The notes below the pieces were generated by a model. It was not told the origin of the DNA. It ran no database searches and worked only from the letters and a program-made list of their open reading frames with translations. Shown here piece by piece: positions 1 to 10,638 of a stretch of DNA of 64,000 nucleotides (position 1 is its first letter; each line of letters starts with the position of its first letter). Source of the stretch: Leishmania mexicana MHOM/GT/2001/U1103 (taxonomy: Eukaryota > Euglenozoa > Kinetoplastea > Trypanosomatida > Trypanosomatidae); NCBI RefSeq assembly GCF_000234665.1, contig NC_018333.1:619001-683000 (forward strand), read 5' to 3'. A program made the translations under genes and the position numbers.

Positions 1-1
1 C

Positions 2-3000
2 ATGTCCGGCGTGCGGAGGGCCGAGGCACTGGAGGCGCACCACGAGGCGCGGGCCACAGCTGCATCCCTTACCTTGTTGAGTGAGGCGGCGTTCGAGGCG
101 CTTGACAAGGAGGCTCGGGAGGACTACACACGCCGCCTCAAGCACTTCAATGACTGTCGTCGAGATCTGAGGGCTGCCCAGCAGCTCAAGAGAAACTACA
201 TGGCGCAGCTGCCCCACAAGACCGTGCAGCAGGAGACGGAGGAGGCATTCACACAGGCGCAGATGGATTTGCAGCAGGCTTTGGCGCTGGAGTCCACGAC
301 GAGGTCGGCGCGCAAAGGGAAGGCGGCAGCCGGTGCCAGCCGCGGTGCCGCTCTAGCGGCGGAGGGGGCAAGGAAGCTGCAGGAGCTCAAGTGGGCTAAC
401 CTCGACCCCGCTACGCAGTTCCGTGAGTGGTACACGCGCCTCCTCACCAAGTACGGCACCCCGCCAAAGCCCGAGGGCGGAGACGATAGTGTCATTTTCG
501 CGGCGACTGTGCGTACCAGCGCTGCAGCGCCGCCGTTAAAGGGTTCCGCTGCTGCTGCTGCCGCTGCTGCGGCGGAGGAGAGGGCGAACTTCTGGGCCGG
601 TGTGGTGCATGTTTCTGCGGAGACGGAAACCCCTAGTGAAGTTGCGAAGGTGGTTGAGCTACAGCTGATCGAGGGCGACAGTGAGACAAGCTCAGACACC
701 GATGCTGCAACCACCCCGCTGGTATTGCCGGCCCTGTCGTCTCCGTTGACAACGGTTGCCCTCGCCGCGTCTTCATCCGTTGCCTCCGGTGAAGGACAGT
801 TCTCTGTGAGCGCTAGGGAGACGGACACTCTCCCTGCTGCTTCCTCCATGGCGGCAGCCGCAGAGTCCTCGCACGTACCTGAAACTGCAGCCATAGCGGC
901 GGAGACGGGTGTGATTGGCGAGTGGTTCTACCTGAACAAGCGCCGTCTGCGCTTCTGGGGCGACGAGGCCATCGGCGGCTCACGCGGCGTCTCCAGCTTG
1001 CGGGGTCGGCCGTCGTCGGAGGAGGAGGTGCTTGCCGCTAAGGCGGGGACAGCAGTGGCGACCGTGGGGGGAACCGCTGTGACCCACGCGCCGCTTGATG
1101 CTGCTGGGTCGCCTTCCCCCACGGACGCATTCCACGGCGGATCTACCGCGGCGGCCAAGGAAGCCCGTTACGTGTACTTCTTCTCGACGCTGGAGCGTGA
1201 CGTCATTCCAGCTAAGAAGAGCTGCGGCCGCGGCAAGACGGTCCCGGCAGTAGTTCAGCAGGAGGAGGAGCTGACACGCTGGTGGTTGCCGCCGAAGTCG
1301 TCGGTGACGCTGACCCTCGAGTTCTGCGGTGACCACGTCGGCCCCTACACGGAAAAGTGCCTCTTCGGCGTTGTTGGCACGCTGCAGCAGCTGGGCCTCA
1401 CCGTGTCCACCACGGTGGCTCTGTCCGACATTAGCCGGGATCCCAAGGACATCTTTCCCGTCATAAAGAGCCACGGCATGTCAATCAGCGGCGGCGTCCT
1501 GTCGGACCGACGAGTGTCAAAGGTTTACATACCCTCCAGAAAGCTTTTCGATTTTGGGCCGCTGCTCATTCCACCGCCACCGGTGCCGAAGGGCCGCCGC
1601 CGCAGCATCGAAAAGGTTGGCACAGGCTCGTCCTCGTCGACCAGCGGGTCGGGTCGCGGCTGCAACGCGAGTGGAAGCAACCACGTCTACAGCAAGGTGC
1701 CACTCCTACAGGATAGCACGCTTGGTGAGGAGACGCTTACGTTTGTGAACCCCGAGGCCGGTGAGGCGGAGGTGACGTTGTCGTTCCTCAACGAGAAAGA
1801 GAAGACGTTTGTGGTAACCCCGACCAGCTTCGTGCTAAAGCCTGGTGCCTCACAGCAGGTCAGTCTTCGCGCGACGCCAGAAAAGGTGGGCGACTTTACG
1901 AACACGCTTCTGGCGTGCGTCAAGGACAACCCGCTTCCCTGGAGGACGGAGGTGACGTGCACCGGGGCGCGGCCGACGCTGACGGTCAACGGCTGCAAGG
2001 ATCTGGAGGTGAACTTCGGACGGCTCGTGCTGAATCGAAGCGTGACGAAGTCCTTTTCGCTCGTCAACGAAGGACTGCTGCCGCTGCAGTGGAGGCTGGT
2101 GCCGGTCCTGGATGGCACGACAACCCGCGGCCCCGGGGGCGGTGGTAGTGGAGTAGGGGGTGCCGCATCCAGCGCAGCAGCAGCGGCAGCGGCTCAGTTG
2201 CCCGCAGAGCTGCAGTGCTCCTCCCTGGAGGGCGTCATCGAGGAGGGCGGCACCTACACGATGAACATGACCTTCGCACCGACCCACCCCTGCCTCTACA
2301 CACGCAACATGTTGTTCACGGTGTCCTACCCAGGCCATCCCCATCAGGTCCTGTACGAGTCCTTGCCGATGATTATCAAGGCGGAGGGCTACGACGTCGT
2401 GCTGGAGTGGACACGAGAGATTCAGCTCGGGGTGCTGCACGTCGGTGAAGAGAAGCACGATACGATTCGCATTCTCAATAAGAGCCCGTACGAGGTGGGC
2501 TATCAGCTAAAGCTGCCGAGACGGCTGCAGAAGTCCGTGACACTCTCCAGCCCGTCCGGCACGGTGCGGGGCATGGTCGGCTTCAAGGACGCGGCCGTCG
2601 TCAACGTCGACGTTGTGGCTCGCCTGGAGAAGGAGGGCGAGCTGCCAGCGAAGCTGTCTCTAATCGAGGTGGCGTTCTTCGACGTCGACAAGAAAGAGCT
2701 GCTGTACCCCGTGCAGAGCATCCCGGTCACCGGGGAGGCGTGGTACACCAAGTACGCGGTGCAGCCACCGAGCGTGAGCTTTGGCTCCTGTCTCATTGGC
2801 CAGCCACGAGAGAGCACATTTGAGCTTCGCAACACCGGCGTGTTCCCTCTTGAGTACGTGCTCTTCAACTACCGCGATGCCGCCGCGGGGGAGAGCGAGA
2901 ACAAGAACGTCGCCGAGGCACCTACTGCCGGGGGTGCGGCGGTGGCGGCAGCACCTGCCCTGCATGCTCCCTCCGCCGGCGCCAAGAATCAGATCAAGGT

Positions 3001-6000
3001 TGCAAAGGGGAACGAGATGGATGTCATTGTTGGCGCGTTCAAGTGCTGCCCATGCCGAGGGATCATCCCGGTTGGTAGCGCGCAGATCATCACCGTTTCG
3101 ACAGTCCCCCGAAAGCAGAGCCGCACCCACGAGACGATCGGGGTGCGAGTTGTGCAGAGCGGCCCCGAGTTGGAGCACTACGGCACTGCAGTTGAGGTGT
3201 CCGCCTACCCGGCATTGCCGTCGATCGCCGCAGACCTCACCTCCAGCATCGACGTCGAAACCATCTTCGAGGAGCAGCGCGTCGTGTACCGCTTAGATCA
3301 GCTCGCAAAGGGCGTGTGTGCATACAGCAAGGAAGAGCGGGTCTTTTCTTTTGGCACGACTCTTGTGGGACGGCGAAGCGAGGAGCGCTTTCGCATTGCC
3401 AACAGCAGCCCGCTTCCTTGCACCGTCGTGGCGCATCTCGAGGGTGCCTCTGTGACCGGGGCCAGTGGGAACAGCGGCGGGGGTAACACGGCTCGCGGAA
3501 ACGCGAGCGCCGCGAGCAGCGGGAACAAGCTTGTCACGGGTGGCGGCGCCAGCGCTGCAGCGGGTGGGGCAGGCAAGATGGAGGGGTTTGATCTGTCCGT
3601 GGACGGCAGCGGTGCGTCCCCGGCGCAGACGAGAATGGCAACCGTCAAGATGGTTCTGCCGCCGTATGAGAGCCGTTTTCTCACCATCGGCTTCACCCCC
3701 GGCTCGCTGCGTCACTTCCAAGCTCAGATTGTCGCTGTGGCCGAGAACGCCACCATCTCAAGCGATGACATGACGGAGGTTGGCCAGGAGCTGCGCTTTG
3801 GTCTGTGTGGCGACGGCACCCTGCCCAGCGTGGAGGTCGAAGTGCCCCCGCGCCTGTCGTCGTCCGCGGTGCCGTGGGGCAACAATGGTGGCAGGAAGTC
3901 TTCTGGAGCGGGCGCGGGATCGATGGAGCGCATGCATCGCCGCGCAGAAAACGGCGGCAGTAGCAGCAGCAACGAGCGCAAGCGAGGCCTGCGCCGCAAC
4001 GGCGGCGGCTCAGGTGGTAACACCTCTCCGTCAGCGTACGGGAGCGCCGACGGCTACACGATCAGTTCCGGCGTCGCAGAGGTGCTGGAGCTGCCCTTGA
4101 CGCGTGTAGGCGCCGTAACATCGCGCAGCTTTACGCTGCGGAATATAGGATGCGTGACAGCCAAGGTGCACCTCGAGCTGATGACACCTGGAGGGGATGA
4201 CTATGGTACACCGAACCCCGCCTTGAAAATCATCACCAGAGGCAGCACCGGTGGCACCGCCGTCAAGAAGCAGCGCGGTTCCTTGACGCAACGCAGGACC
4301 GAGCTGTTTGTGCCTGCTGGCCAGTGTGAGGTTGTTGAGTTGACGTACGCGCCGACGCAGGTGGAGACGACAACGACGCGGATGCGCGTATTACTTCGGG
4401 ACAACCCATTTGAGGAGAAAGAGGTGCACATCCTCGCCTACAGTTTCGACAGCCCCATCTCCTTCGACGGCATCGACCCGTCTAGCCCAGACCACTACGA
4501 CATTGGGGACTGCTGGGTTGGTGTTGACAAGAGCTGCACCTTCACCGTGCGAAACAACACAGACTCGCTGGTGCGCTATGATTGGCAGTACCCTGACGCC
4601 GTTGTGGGTATGGTGCCCTCGGTCGGTCACCTCAGCGCCGGTGCCACGCGGACCATCACGGTGGTGGTGCGCAGCGATTCGCAGAACCTCAACCAAGCCG
4701 CGTGTTGCACCATTCAAGTGCAGTCCATTCAGTTACTGACTAGCGCGCTGGGTGGAGGACTTGTACACCCCAGCATCGGTGACGGTGGCACCGCGTCTGG
4801 TGGCGCTAGCAGCGGCACAACCCCGGTCTCTGGGGCGACGAACGCGGCTATCACGGAGTGGGACAACTCAATGCAGAGTCCGAAGTGGGTTCTGCGCGAG
4901 GATGACACCGCCGGGAGCGCTATCGCTGCCGGGGCACACTCGGCCGCCGCGGCAGCCGCCTTTCTGTCTACCGCCGCCTCCATGGTTGGCCGCCGCAATT
5001 TGAAGCAGGTCCTGGAGGCGCTGCCCGAGCCGCCATATGCAGTTGTCGACGCTGTTAACGTGATGCAGCCACTCACACTGCGGTACCGCTGCAGTGTGCC
5101 AGCGTATCAGTGTCAGCTGGTCGACGCGGCAACCGGCGCGGTGACGGACCTGAAAGCGATTTCATTCGAACAGACCTACTTGATGCAAAAACGGGTGGCG
5201 ATTGTGCGGGTGATCAACACGGGGAGCGTGGGACTGCCTCTGACGTACGGCATTGCCACCTCCACAGAGGAGGACGGGGCGCCAAGGCGAACCGCTTCGC
5301 AGCAGGATTTGCAGTCGCTACACGCTCGACGCGGCGACAGTGGGGCCTCGGCGGCTGGTGTGGTATCAGGGGCTTCTCTTTTCACTCCTGCCGTCGAGGG
5401 TGACGCTGGGGCGTTGCACGAGTCGTCTGGATACACCGCCCACACCGCCGACTTTGCCGTCGTGCCGTCGCCGACGTCTCGCACCGCGAGCCCCATACCG
5501 GTCGGCATGCACCTCGACCTCCATGTCGAGTTTACACCTCGCGCCGTCGGCCTTATCATGGCGGAGCTCATCCTCTCGATGCAACACAGCAACCCTGCAG
5601 AAATGTGCGTGCCGCTGCAAGGCGTAGCAGAGTGCCCGCTCGTCCACTTCAACATCCCACCCACTACGTACTCGGACATGCGCTCGATGGCAGGGAGTAG
5701 TGGTGCGGCCAACCGGGGCCAGGACACGGTCGTCGTGGAGTTCCTCGCCCGCGGCTTGCACACGAAGGCCACCGTCAAGTTCCCCGTAATGAACCCGACA
5801 GCGACGACGTACAGTTACGAATGGGTCGAGGAGGGCATGGGGCACGGGGCAAACGCCCATGGCGGTGCAAGCGGCGGATCCGTGTCGCCGTTCCGCTGCC
5901 TGACACCGATGGGTACCATTGCCGCCGGGCGCGAGGCGGAGGCGGCCTTTGAGTTTTTCGCGGACACCTTGGGGGTGCGGGAGTCGGCCTGGTCCTTTCA

Positions 6001-9000
6001 GATCCCTGGCCGTGCCGCGATTCCGTTTGTGCTGGTCGGCACCGCAGTCGAGCCGAACGTGTACTTTCATGCGAGCAAGGTAATATTTGGCCACGTGCAG
6101 ATCGGCACCCAGGTCGAGCAGACTGTCGTCTTGGAAAACTGCGACGACGTCCCCTTCTCCTTCTCATGGGATAAGTTTTCGATGGAGGGAACGTCCTCGT
6201 TCTTGTCTGTCAGACCGCTTCGTGGTACCATCGCCCCGCATGAGCGGCTCTTGGTTACTGTTACGTTCTCGCCAAAGGACGAGGTGGAGTACAACGTGCC
6301 GCTCCGCTGCACAGTGAAGCGGTCGAGCGTGCCGCTCTCGATCAATGTCAAAGGCGTTGGCGTGACCGTGCACGACTCACTGCAAGTGGAGCCGATCGAA
6401 GACGGGGCGGAGCCAACGTTCATGGTGCGTGGTCACCCGCTCTTTTTGAACCTCGATCGTGTGCAGGTGAACTCGACGATTGTGCGCCGCTTTGCCCTGC
6501 GCAACACGGGTGCGTACCCCTTCCAGTACAGCGTCGAGGCACCGGAGAACGCCTCTGTCAGCGTGGAGGGGATGGAGGGCAAGATCGCCGCGAAGCAGAC
6601 TGGGGTGATTGTCTTTCGATACCACCCGATGTGCGAGGAGACGCTGAAGCAGTACCGCCTCCTCTTCCGCATTGAGGGAAAGCTCGCCTACAAGGTCGGC
6701 ATCAAAGCCACGGCCTACATGCCCCGGCTGCAGCTGAGCTTTGACCACTACGACTTCGGACCTCGGTTCGTTTTGGCGTACAACAACGGATCGGCGACGG
6801 CACTACCGGACGCTCGCGCCTCGGCGCTGCGGGGCATCTCGCCGACGGTGGCGTCTGGCGTCGCTATGACGGTGCTGCAACTCACGAACTTCGAGTCGGA
6901 AGTTGTCTCCGTCGACTGCAGCGTGTCGGCGCATAACGTGTGGTGTCGCCTCGATAGCACGACGCTTGTGGTGCGTCCCAAGGAGTCGGCGCGGCTGCGA
7001 CTCACCTTCGTGCCACCGGAGGTCCGCCAGTACAGTGACAACCTGCGCCTGTGCTTCAACGCTCTTCACACGGTTCTCGTTCCGATCACCGGCGAGGGTG
7101 TAGTGCCGCGCGTCGAGGTGGTGAATCCGTTTGCGAAGCTGGGCATCGTCCGCATTGGCGAAATGCGGCAGATAGAGGTGAGGCTGATGTGCCTTAGCAG
7201 GATTCCGACACCGATATCGTTTGCGCAGTCCATCGACGACGATCTCCTGCAAAAGGGTTTCTCGGTGTCTCTGCCGGAAAGGATGCCGGCGACCGCCGCT
7301 GAGACTCCACTCGCGATCGTGCTAAGACCAAAAGAGAGCGCAACGTTGGCGCTGTCGTTCGCGCCAACACAGCGCATGGGCGAGTTCAGCAGGGAGGTAA
7401 AGATGCTCGTGTGCGGGGTGGAGATGCCGTTTTTTTCTGTGAGCGGCTCGTGCGCCGATGCGGAGGTGCACCTCGACACGTCAGCGCTCTCGTTTCGCGA
7501 TGTCGTGATCGGCGCCTCGGCGTCGCGGCGAGTGTCCATCCTCAACAGCGGCGACATCTCGCAAAAGTTCTCGTGGCTGAACAGCCTGCAGAAGCTGCGA
7601 CCGCAGGGTGAGTGGAGCATCTTCCCGTCCTCTGGCTACGTCAGGGCCCACACGGAGCTGAGCTGTGAGCTGCGGTACACGCCGAGCCTGTCGAGCAGAG
7701 GCAACACCAAGGCAGCCGCAGCACCGGCGTCGTCGGCGCCAGTGGAGCAGATTCTGACAGTGGAACTGGACAGCTCACCTGCAATATCGCTCACAATCGA
7801 GTCGAACTGTGCTACTCGACCAGCGGCGACGGAGACGGTGCAGTTTGCATGCCGCGCACGTGAGACAGACGTCAAGATGATCGAGGTGTACAACCCCACA
7901 GAGGACACGTGGACGACGGAGCCTGTGCTGGACAACTCGCTCTGGACATGCCCGGCGCAGCTCACTCTAAAGCCGATGGCGAAGTCGATGCTGACCGTTA
8001 CGTATCAGCCGGTGCGGCCAACAGCCAGCGCAGCGGCAGCCAAAATCTACAGTAACGCTTCAAGTGACCTCGCGACCGCCGAGTTGTCGAAAGACAAGGC
8101 AACCCTCTTCATCCCTCTTCCTGACGGCACTGGGCGATGTGTGGCACTGGAGGGCATCGCCGAGGCGGCTGGGTCGGCCGGCCCGGTGCAGGAGTACGAC
8201 AGTGTAGTGCAGGTCAGCGTACCTCTGTACTTCCAGATTCGCAACTGGTCCACGACGGAGACTGCCCGCTTCCGCCGCGAGGTGGAGTGGAACTCGGTGA
8301 CCCGGACCGGCGACAACGAATCGGGCCAGCTGTGTGAGCAGATTTCTACCCTGATCTGCGTCGAGGGTGACGAAGTCGGCAATCATGATCGAAAGGGTAC
8401 CTCGAGCGCGCGCTCCGGGCGGCCGAGCAACCGGATCAGAACAGCGCCGAAGGCTCCCCCGGCGCAGAACGTCATCGAACTCCCTCCCGGCGCCTCTCGA
8501 GAATCGGTGCTTACCGTGACCCCTTTGTGCGAAGGTGTGTACAAGGGCACGGTGCGCTTTGTGCCGGTCTATAGACCTAGCGACTCCGCGGCGGCTGACG
8601 TTGTGCAGTTCTACGACTTTGTCATTCGCGTGCGGCCTGTGGAGGTGTTGGTGCCGATAACTGTTGACCTGCATGCAGCCATCCGCGAGCTGGCCAGCTT
8701 CGCGATTCCGCTGACGAATCCACTATCGAAGCCAGCCGTCTTCAAACTCGAGGTAGGAGCTGCAGACGGCACCGCATCACCGACAACCACCGCCGCGAGC
8801 GCAGCACCGGACACGTTCACGTTTCCGTCGACGGTGGCGGTGCCGGCGCACACTCACGCGGAGGCGCTGGTGCAGTTTTTCCCTCTTATCCCGAAGCCAC
8901 CGGCGACGGTGCGGTGCACCGTGACGTCTGCGGAACTAGGCAGCACCGCCATCTACGACTTCCGCCTCTTGAACACGTGCGGTGTAGCCGCCCCAGAGCG

Positions 9001-9709
9001 AATGACTCGACTAGTCTGCCCTCTGGGGCAGCACACGAACTTCGTCTTGCGCTTCAAGCACTATTCCAAGACAAACACCGAGTTCTCGATTCGCGTTAGT
9101 GGGGAGACACTAGGAAAAAGTACAGCAACATTCACGCGAGTCGGCGCGAGCGGTGGTGGCGGCCAGGTAGCTGTGGTGAAGGTGAACGCCTGTCCGCCGC
9201 CACCGGCCACATCCACATCACTGGTTTCCAAGGGGCAGGACGTGGCGGTGGAGTTCAACTACGAGCCCTCTGAGCTCGGCGAGGCGGCTGAGACTATCGA
9301 GTTCGTCTCTCCTGTCGCCGGCACGTACACGTTTCCGATTGTGGCGAACTGCACACTGCCAGAGCGCCAGGGTCCCTTCGTGGCGCGGTTAGGCCAAAAT
9401 GTTCAGCTGCCCTTCAAGAACGTCTTCAGCGACCCGGTCGCTGTCACGGTGACATCCGACTCGCCGTTCTTTGTGCCGTCGCGCAAGACGGAGGCGATCG
9501 CGGCACACAAGACGGCGAACGTGTCCGTGTACTGCAAGCCGGAGGATGGTGTCGAGGTGATTCGAGGTCGAGTCACCATCTCATGCGTGCCGCCGGGCAA
9601 GCCGGCAACAAATCAGATGCAGCAACCGATACTGTGGGTGTACTACGTTGAGGCAGCCAACGCGAGTGACCGAAGCAGCGCCTTGAAGCAGTCCAAGGCC
9701 AAGAAGTAA
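2..9709 (+). CDS. HYDIN-like ASH/MSP-repeat axonemal protein (possibly 5'-truncated by window edge)
   Basis: Open frame of 3235 codons from an ATG at base 2 to a TAA at 9707-9709. From about residue 580 onward at least fourteen Ig-like ASH (ASPM-SPD2-Hydin) units recur. Each has a strand reading like 'hxFGxxxhGxxxxxxhxhxNxG', e.g. near residues 660, 800, 916, 1110, 1357, 1500, 2020, 2145, 2243, 2370 and 2487, and many close with a 'G.I.P....LV.V.F.P' strand. Ala/Gly/Ser-rich linkers separate units. The N-terminal 130 residues are charged and probably helical. HYDIN proteins sit on the central-pair C2 projection of motile axonemes, so a flagellar role is inferred. Human HYDIN is about 5100 residues, so this is short; the true start may lie upstream of the window. 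CFAP47 is the main alternative, but I see no calponin-homology domain. Family call is good; exact orthology is less sure. Confidence 0.75.
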   Translation: MSGVRRAEALEAHHEARATAASLTLLSEAAFEALDKEAREDYTRRLKHFNDCRRDLRAAQQLKRNYMAQLPHKTVQQETEEAFTQAQMDLQQALALESTTRSARKGKAAAGASRGAALAAEGARKLQELKWANLDPATQFREWYTRLLTKYGTPPKPEGGDDSVIFAATVRTSAAAPPLKGSAAAAAAAAAEERANFWAGVVHVSAETETPSEVAKVVELQLIEGDSETSSDTDAATTPLVLPALSSPLTTVALAASSSVASGEGQFSVSARETDTLPAASSMAAAAESSHVPETAAIAAETGVIGEWFYLNKRRLRFWGDEAIGGSRGVSSLRGRPSSEEEVLAAKAGTAVATVGGTAVTHAPLDAAGSPSPTDAFHGGSTAAAKEARYVYFFSTLERDVIPAKKSCGRGKTVPAVVQQEEELTRWWLPPKSSVTLTLEFCGDHVGPYTEKCLFGVVGTLQQLGLTVSTTVALSDISRDPKDIFPVIKSHGMSISGGVLSDRRVSKVYIPSRKLFDFGPLLIPPPPVPKGRRRSIEKVGTGSSSSTSGSGRGCNASGSNHVYSKVPLLQDSTLGEETLTFVNPEAGEAEVTLSFLNEKEKTFVVTPTSFVLKPGASQQVSLRATPEKVGDFTNTLLACVKDNPLPWRTEVTCTGARPTLTVNGCKDLEVNFGRLVLNRSVTKSFSLVNEGLLPLQWRLVPVLDGTTTRGPGGGGSGVGGAASSAAAAAAAQLPAELQCSSLEGVIEEGGTYTMNMTFAPTHPCLYTRNMLFTVSYPGHPHQVLYESLPMIIKAEGYDVVLEWTREIQLGVLHVGEEKHDTIRILNKSPYEVGYQLKLPRRLQKSVTLSSPSGTVRGMVGFKDAAVVNVDVVARLEKEGELPAKLSLIEVAFFDVDKKELLYPVQSIPVTGEAWYTKYAVQPPSVSFGSCLIGQPRESTFELRNTGVFPLEYVLFNYRDAAAGESENKNVAEAPTAGGAAVAAAPALHAPSAGAKNQIKVAKGNEMDVIVGAFKCCPCRGIIPVGSAQIITVSTVPRKQSRTHETIGVRVVQSGPELEHYGTAVEVSAYPALPSIAADLTSSIDVETIFEEQRVVYRLDQLAKGVCAYSKEERVFSFGTTLVGRRSEERFRIANSSPLPCTVVAHLEGASVTGASGNSGGGNTARGNASAASSGNKLVTGGGASAAAGGAGKMEGFDLSVDGSGASPAQTRMATVKMVLPPYESRFLTIGFTPGSLRHFQAQIVAVAENATISSDDMTEVGQELRFGLCGDGTLPSVEVEVPPRLSSSAVPWGNNGGRKSSGAGAGSMERMHRRAENGGSSSSNERKRGLRRNGGGSGGNTSPSAYGSADGYTISSGVAEVLELPLTRVGAVTSRSFTLRNIGCVTAKVHLELMTPGGDDYGTPNPALKIITRGSTGGTAVKKQRGSLTQRRTELFVPAGQCEVVELTYAPTQVETTTTRMRVLLRDNPFEEKEVHILAYSFDSPISFDGIDPSSPDHYDIGDCWVGVDKSCTFTVRNNTDSLVRYDWQYPDAVVGMVPSVGHLSAGATRTITVVVRSDSQNLNQAACCTIQVQSIQLLTSALGGGLVHPSIGDGGTASGGASSGTTPVSGATNAAITEWDNSMQSPKWVLREDDTAGSAIAAGAHSAAAAAAFLSTAASMVGRRNLKQVLEALPEPPYAVVDAVNVMQPLTLRYRCSVPAYQCQLVDAATGAVTDLKAISFEQTYLMQKRVAIVRVINTGSVGLPLTYGIATSTEEDGAPRRTASQQDLQSLHARRGDSGASAAGVVSGASLFTPAVEGDAGALHESSGYTAHTADFAVVPSPTSRTASPIPVGMHLDLHVEFTPRAVGLIMAELILSMQHSNPAEMCVPLQGVAECPLVHFNIPPTTYSDMRSMAGSSGAANRGQDTVVVEFLARGLHTKATVKFPVMNPTATTYSYEWVEEGMGHGANAHGGASGGSVSPFRCLTPMGTIAAGREAEAAFEFFADTLGVRESAWSFQIPGRAAIPFVLVGTAVEPNVYFHASKVIFGHVQIGTQVEQTVVLENCDDVPFSFSWDKFSMEGTSSFLSVRPLRGTIAPHERLLVTVTFSPKDEVEYNVPLRCTVKRSSVPLSINVKGVGVTVHDSLQVEPIEDGAEPTFMVRGHPLFLNLDRVQVNSTIVRRFALRNTGAYPFQYSVEAPENASVSVEGMEGKIAAKQTGVIVFRYHPMCEETLKQYRLLFRIEGKLAYKVGIKATAYMPRLQLSFDHYDFGPRFVLAYNNGSATALPDARASALRGISPTVASGVAMTVLQLTNFESEVVSVDCSVSAHNVWCRLDSTTLVVRPKESARLRLTFVPPEVRQYSDNLRLCFNALHTVLVPITGEGVVPRVEVVNPFAKLGIVRIGEMRQIEVRLMCLSRIPTPISFAQSIDDDLLQKGFSVSLPERMPATAAETPLAIVLRPKESATLALSFAPTQRMGEFSREVKMLVCGVEMPFFSVSGSCADAEVHLDTSALSFRDVVIGASASRRVSILNSGDISQKFSWLNSLQKLRPQGEWSIFPSSGYVRAHTELSCELRYTPSLSSRGNTKAAAAPASSAPVEQILTVELDSSPAISLTIESNCATRPAATETVQFACRARETDVKMIEVYNPTEDTWTTEPVLDNSLWTCPAQLTLKPMAKSMLTVTYQPVRPTASAAAAKIYSNASSDLATAELSKDKATLFIPLPDGTGRCVALEGIAEAAGSAGPVQEYDSVVQVSVPLYFQIRNWSTTETARFRREVEWNSVTRTGDNESGQLCEQISTLICVEGDEVGNHDRKGTSSARSGRPSNRIRTAPKAPPAQNVIELPPGASRESVLTVTPLCEGVYKGTVRFVPVYRPSDSAAADVVQFYDFVIRVRPVEVLVPITVDLHAAIRELASFAIPLTNPLSKPAVFKLEVGAADGTASPTTTAASAAPDTFTFPSTVAVPAHTHAEALVQFFPLIPKPPATVRCTVTSAELGSTAIYDFRLLNTCGVAAPERMTRLVCPLGQHTNFVLRFKHYSKTNTEFSIRVSGETLGKSTATFTRVGASGGGGQVAVVKVNACPPPPATSTSLVSKGQDVAVEFNYEPSELGEAAETIEFVSPVAGTYTFPIVANCTLPERQGPFVARLGQNVQLPFKNVFSDPVAVTVTSDSPFFVPSRKTEAIAAHKTANVSVYCKPEDGVEVIRGRVTISCVPPGKPATNQMQQPILWVYYVEAANASDRSSALKQSKAKK

Positions 9710-10123
9710 GGGGCTGCAGGTGATGCCATGCATACGCAGTGCATCTTTCTCTTCTCTGTGTGTCTACGTGCGGCTGCGCGTGTTGTGCGATGAGAGTCGT
9801 GCCTCTCTTTCCCTTCCCTCTCCTCTTGGACTCCTTCGTTGCTTTTCGGTTCACTGTTTGCTTGCCTTCTTAGTTGGGCCTTTCGCTGATGGGCCTTTCG
9901 TTGGTGTGTCGTCGTGTTGTGGTGTGCCCATCTTACTTGTGGGTGTGTATGTGCCTTTCGATGGGAGCGGAGGCCGGCGCCATCGTGGAGGGGAAAGGAC
10001 AGCGCCCTTGCTGACGTTGACCCTCTGGACAGGTCATTTGATAAGTACGAGATAGTGCGATCACTGCTCAGTTTTTGTTTTTACAAAGGAGTGAGGTGTG
10101 GGGCTCACGCGATGCCTGAGACG

Positions 10124-10169
10124 AGCAATGACGTCGTGAAGTGGGGCTACACCTCGCGACGTCATTGCT
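10124..10169. repeat. Perfect 13-bp inverted repeat, 20-nt loop (stem-loop in 3'UTR)
   Basis: Arm AGCAATGACGTCG at 10124-10136 is exactly complementary to 10157-10169, with a 20-nt spacer. A second pair, GAGGTGT at 10093-10099 and ACACCTC at 10149-10155, could form a competing stem using the loop. Position within the presumed 3'UTR of the HYDIN-like gene suggests an RNA structure, but no function is known. Confidence 0.75.
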
Positions 10170-10585
10170 TACCTCGCTCCCTTGCCGCCCTTTGACATCC
10201 CCATTCTCTGTCTTCAGTAGCCTTGCCATTGTCAGCGGTGCTGCACGCAGGAAAGAAAATCCTTTCTTGCTTCCGAGCGCGTAACTCTTTCGTTGCCATG
10301 GCATGAGTTGGCGTGCTCATGTCGTCCTTCTGTCTTTCTCTCCTCTCTTGGCTGCTTTCTCTCCGTCGTGAGTCCTTCGCCTGCTGCGCTTCTCCTTGGC
10401 GGATGTGAACGGCCGCCATTGCCTTACGCGCACACCTGCGCACCCACCCGCGGGTGGGTGTGCATCTCCCTTTCTTTCCCCGTGCTCCCTGCCGGTCTAT
10501 TTTTCTGTCTCTCGGTGTACACATGTATGTTCTCAGTTTTGTTTCCATGTAGCGCCGCCTTTTTGTCTTCGGCTTTCGCGCCTGC

Positions 10586-10638
10586 CCTGTGCCTACGTGT
10601 GCGTGTGCGTGTGCGTGTGTGTGTGGGGGGGGGGGGGC
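10586..10638. repeat. GT-rich repeat followed by a G13 run
   Basis: Alternating GT/GC dinucleotides run into thirteen consecutive G. This is ordinary spacer simple sequence for this genome, and also a likely site of assembly length error. Confidence 0.8.
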
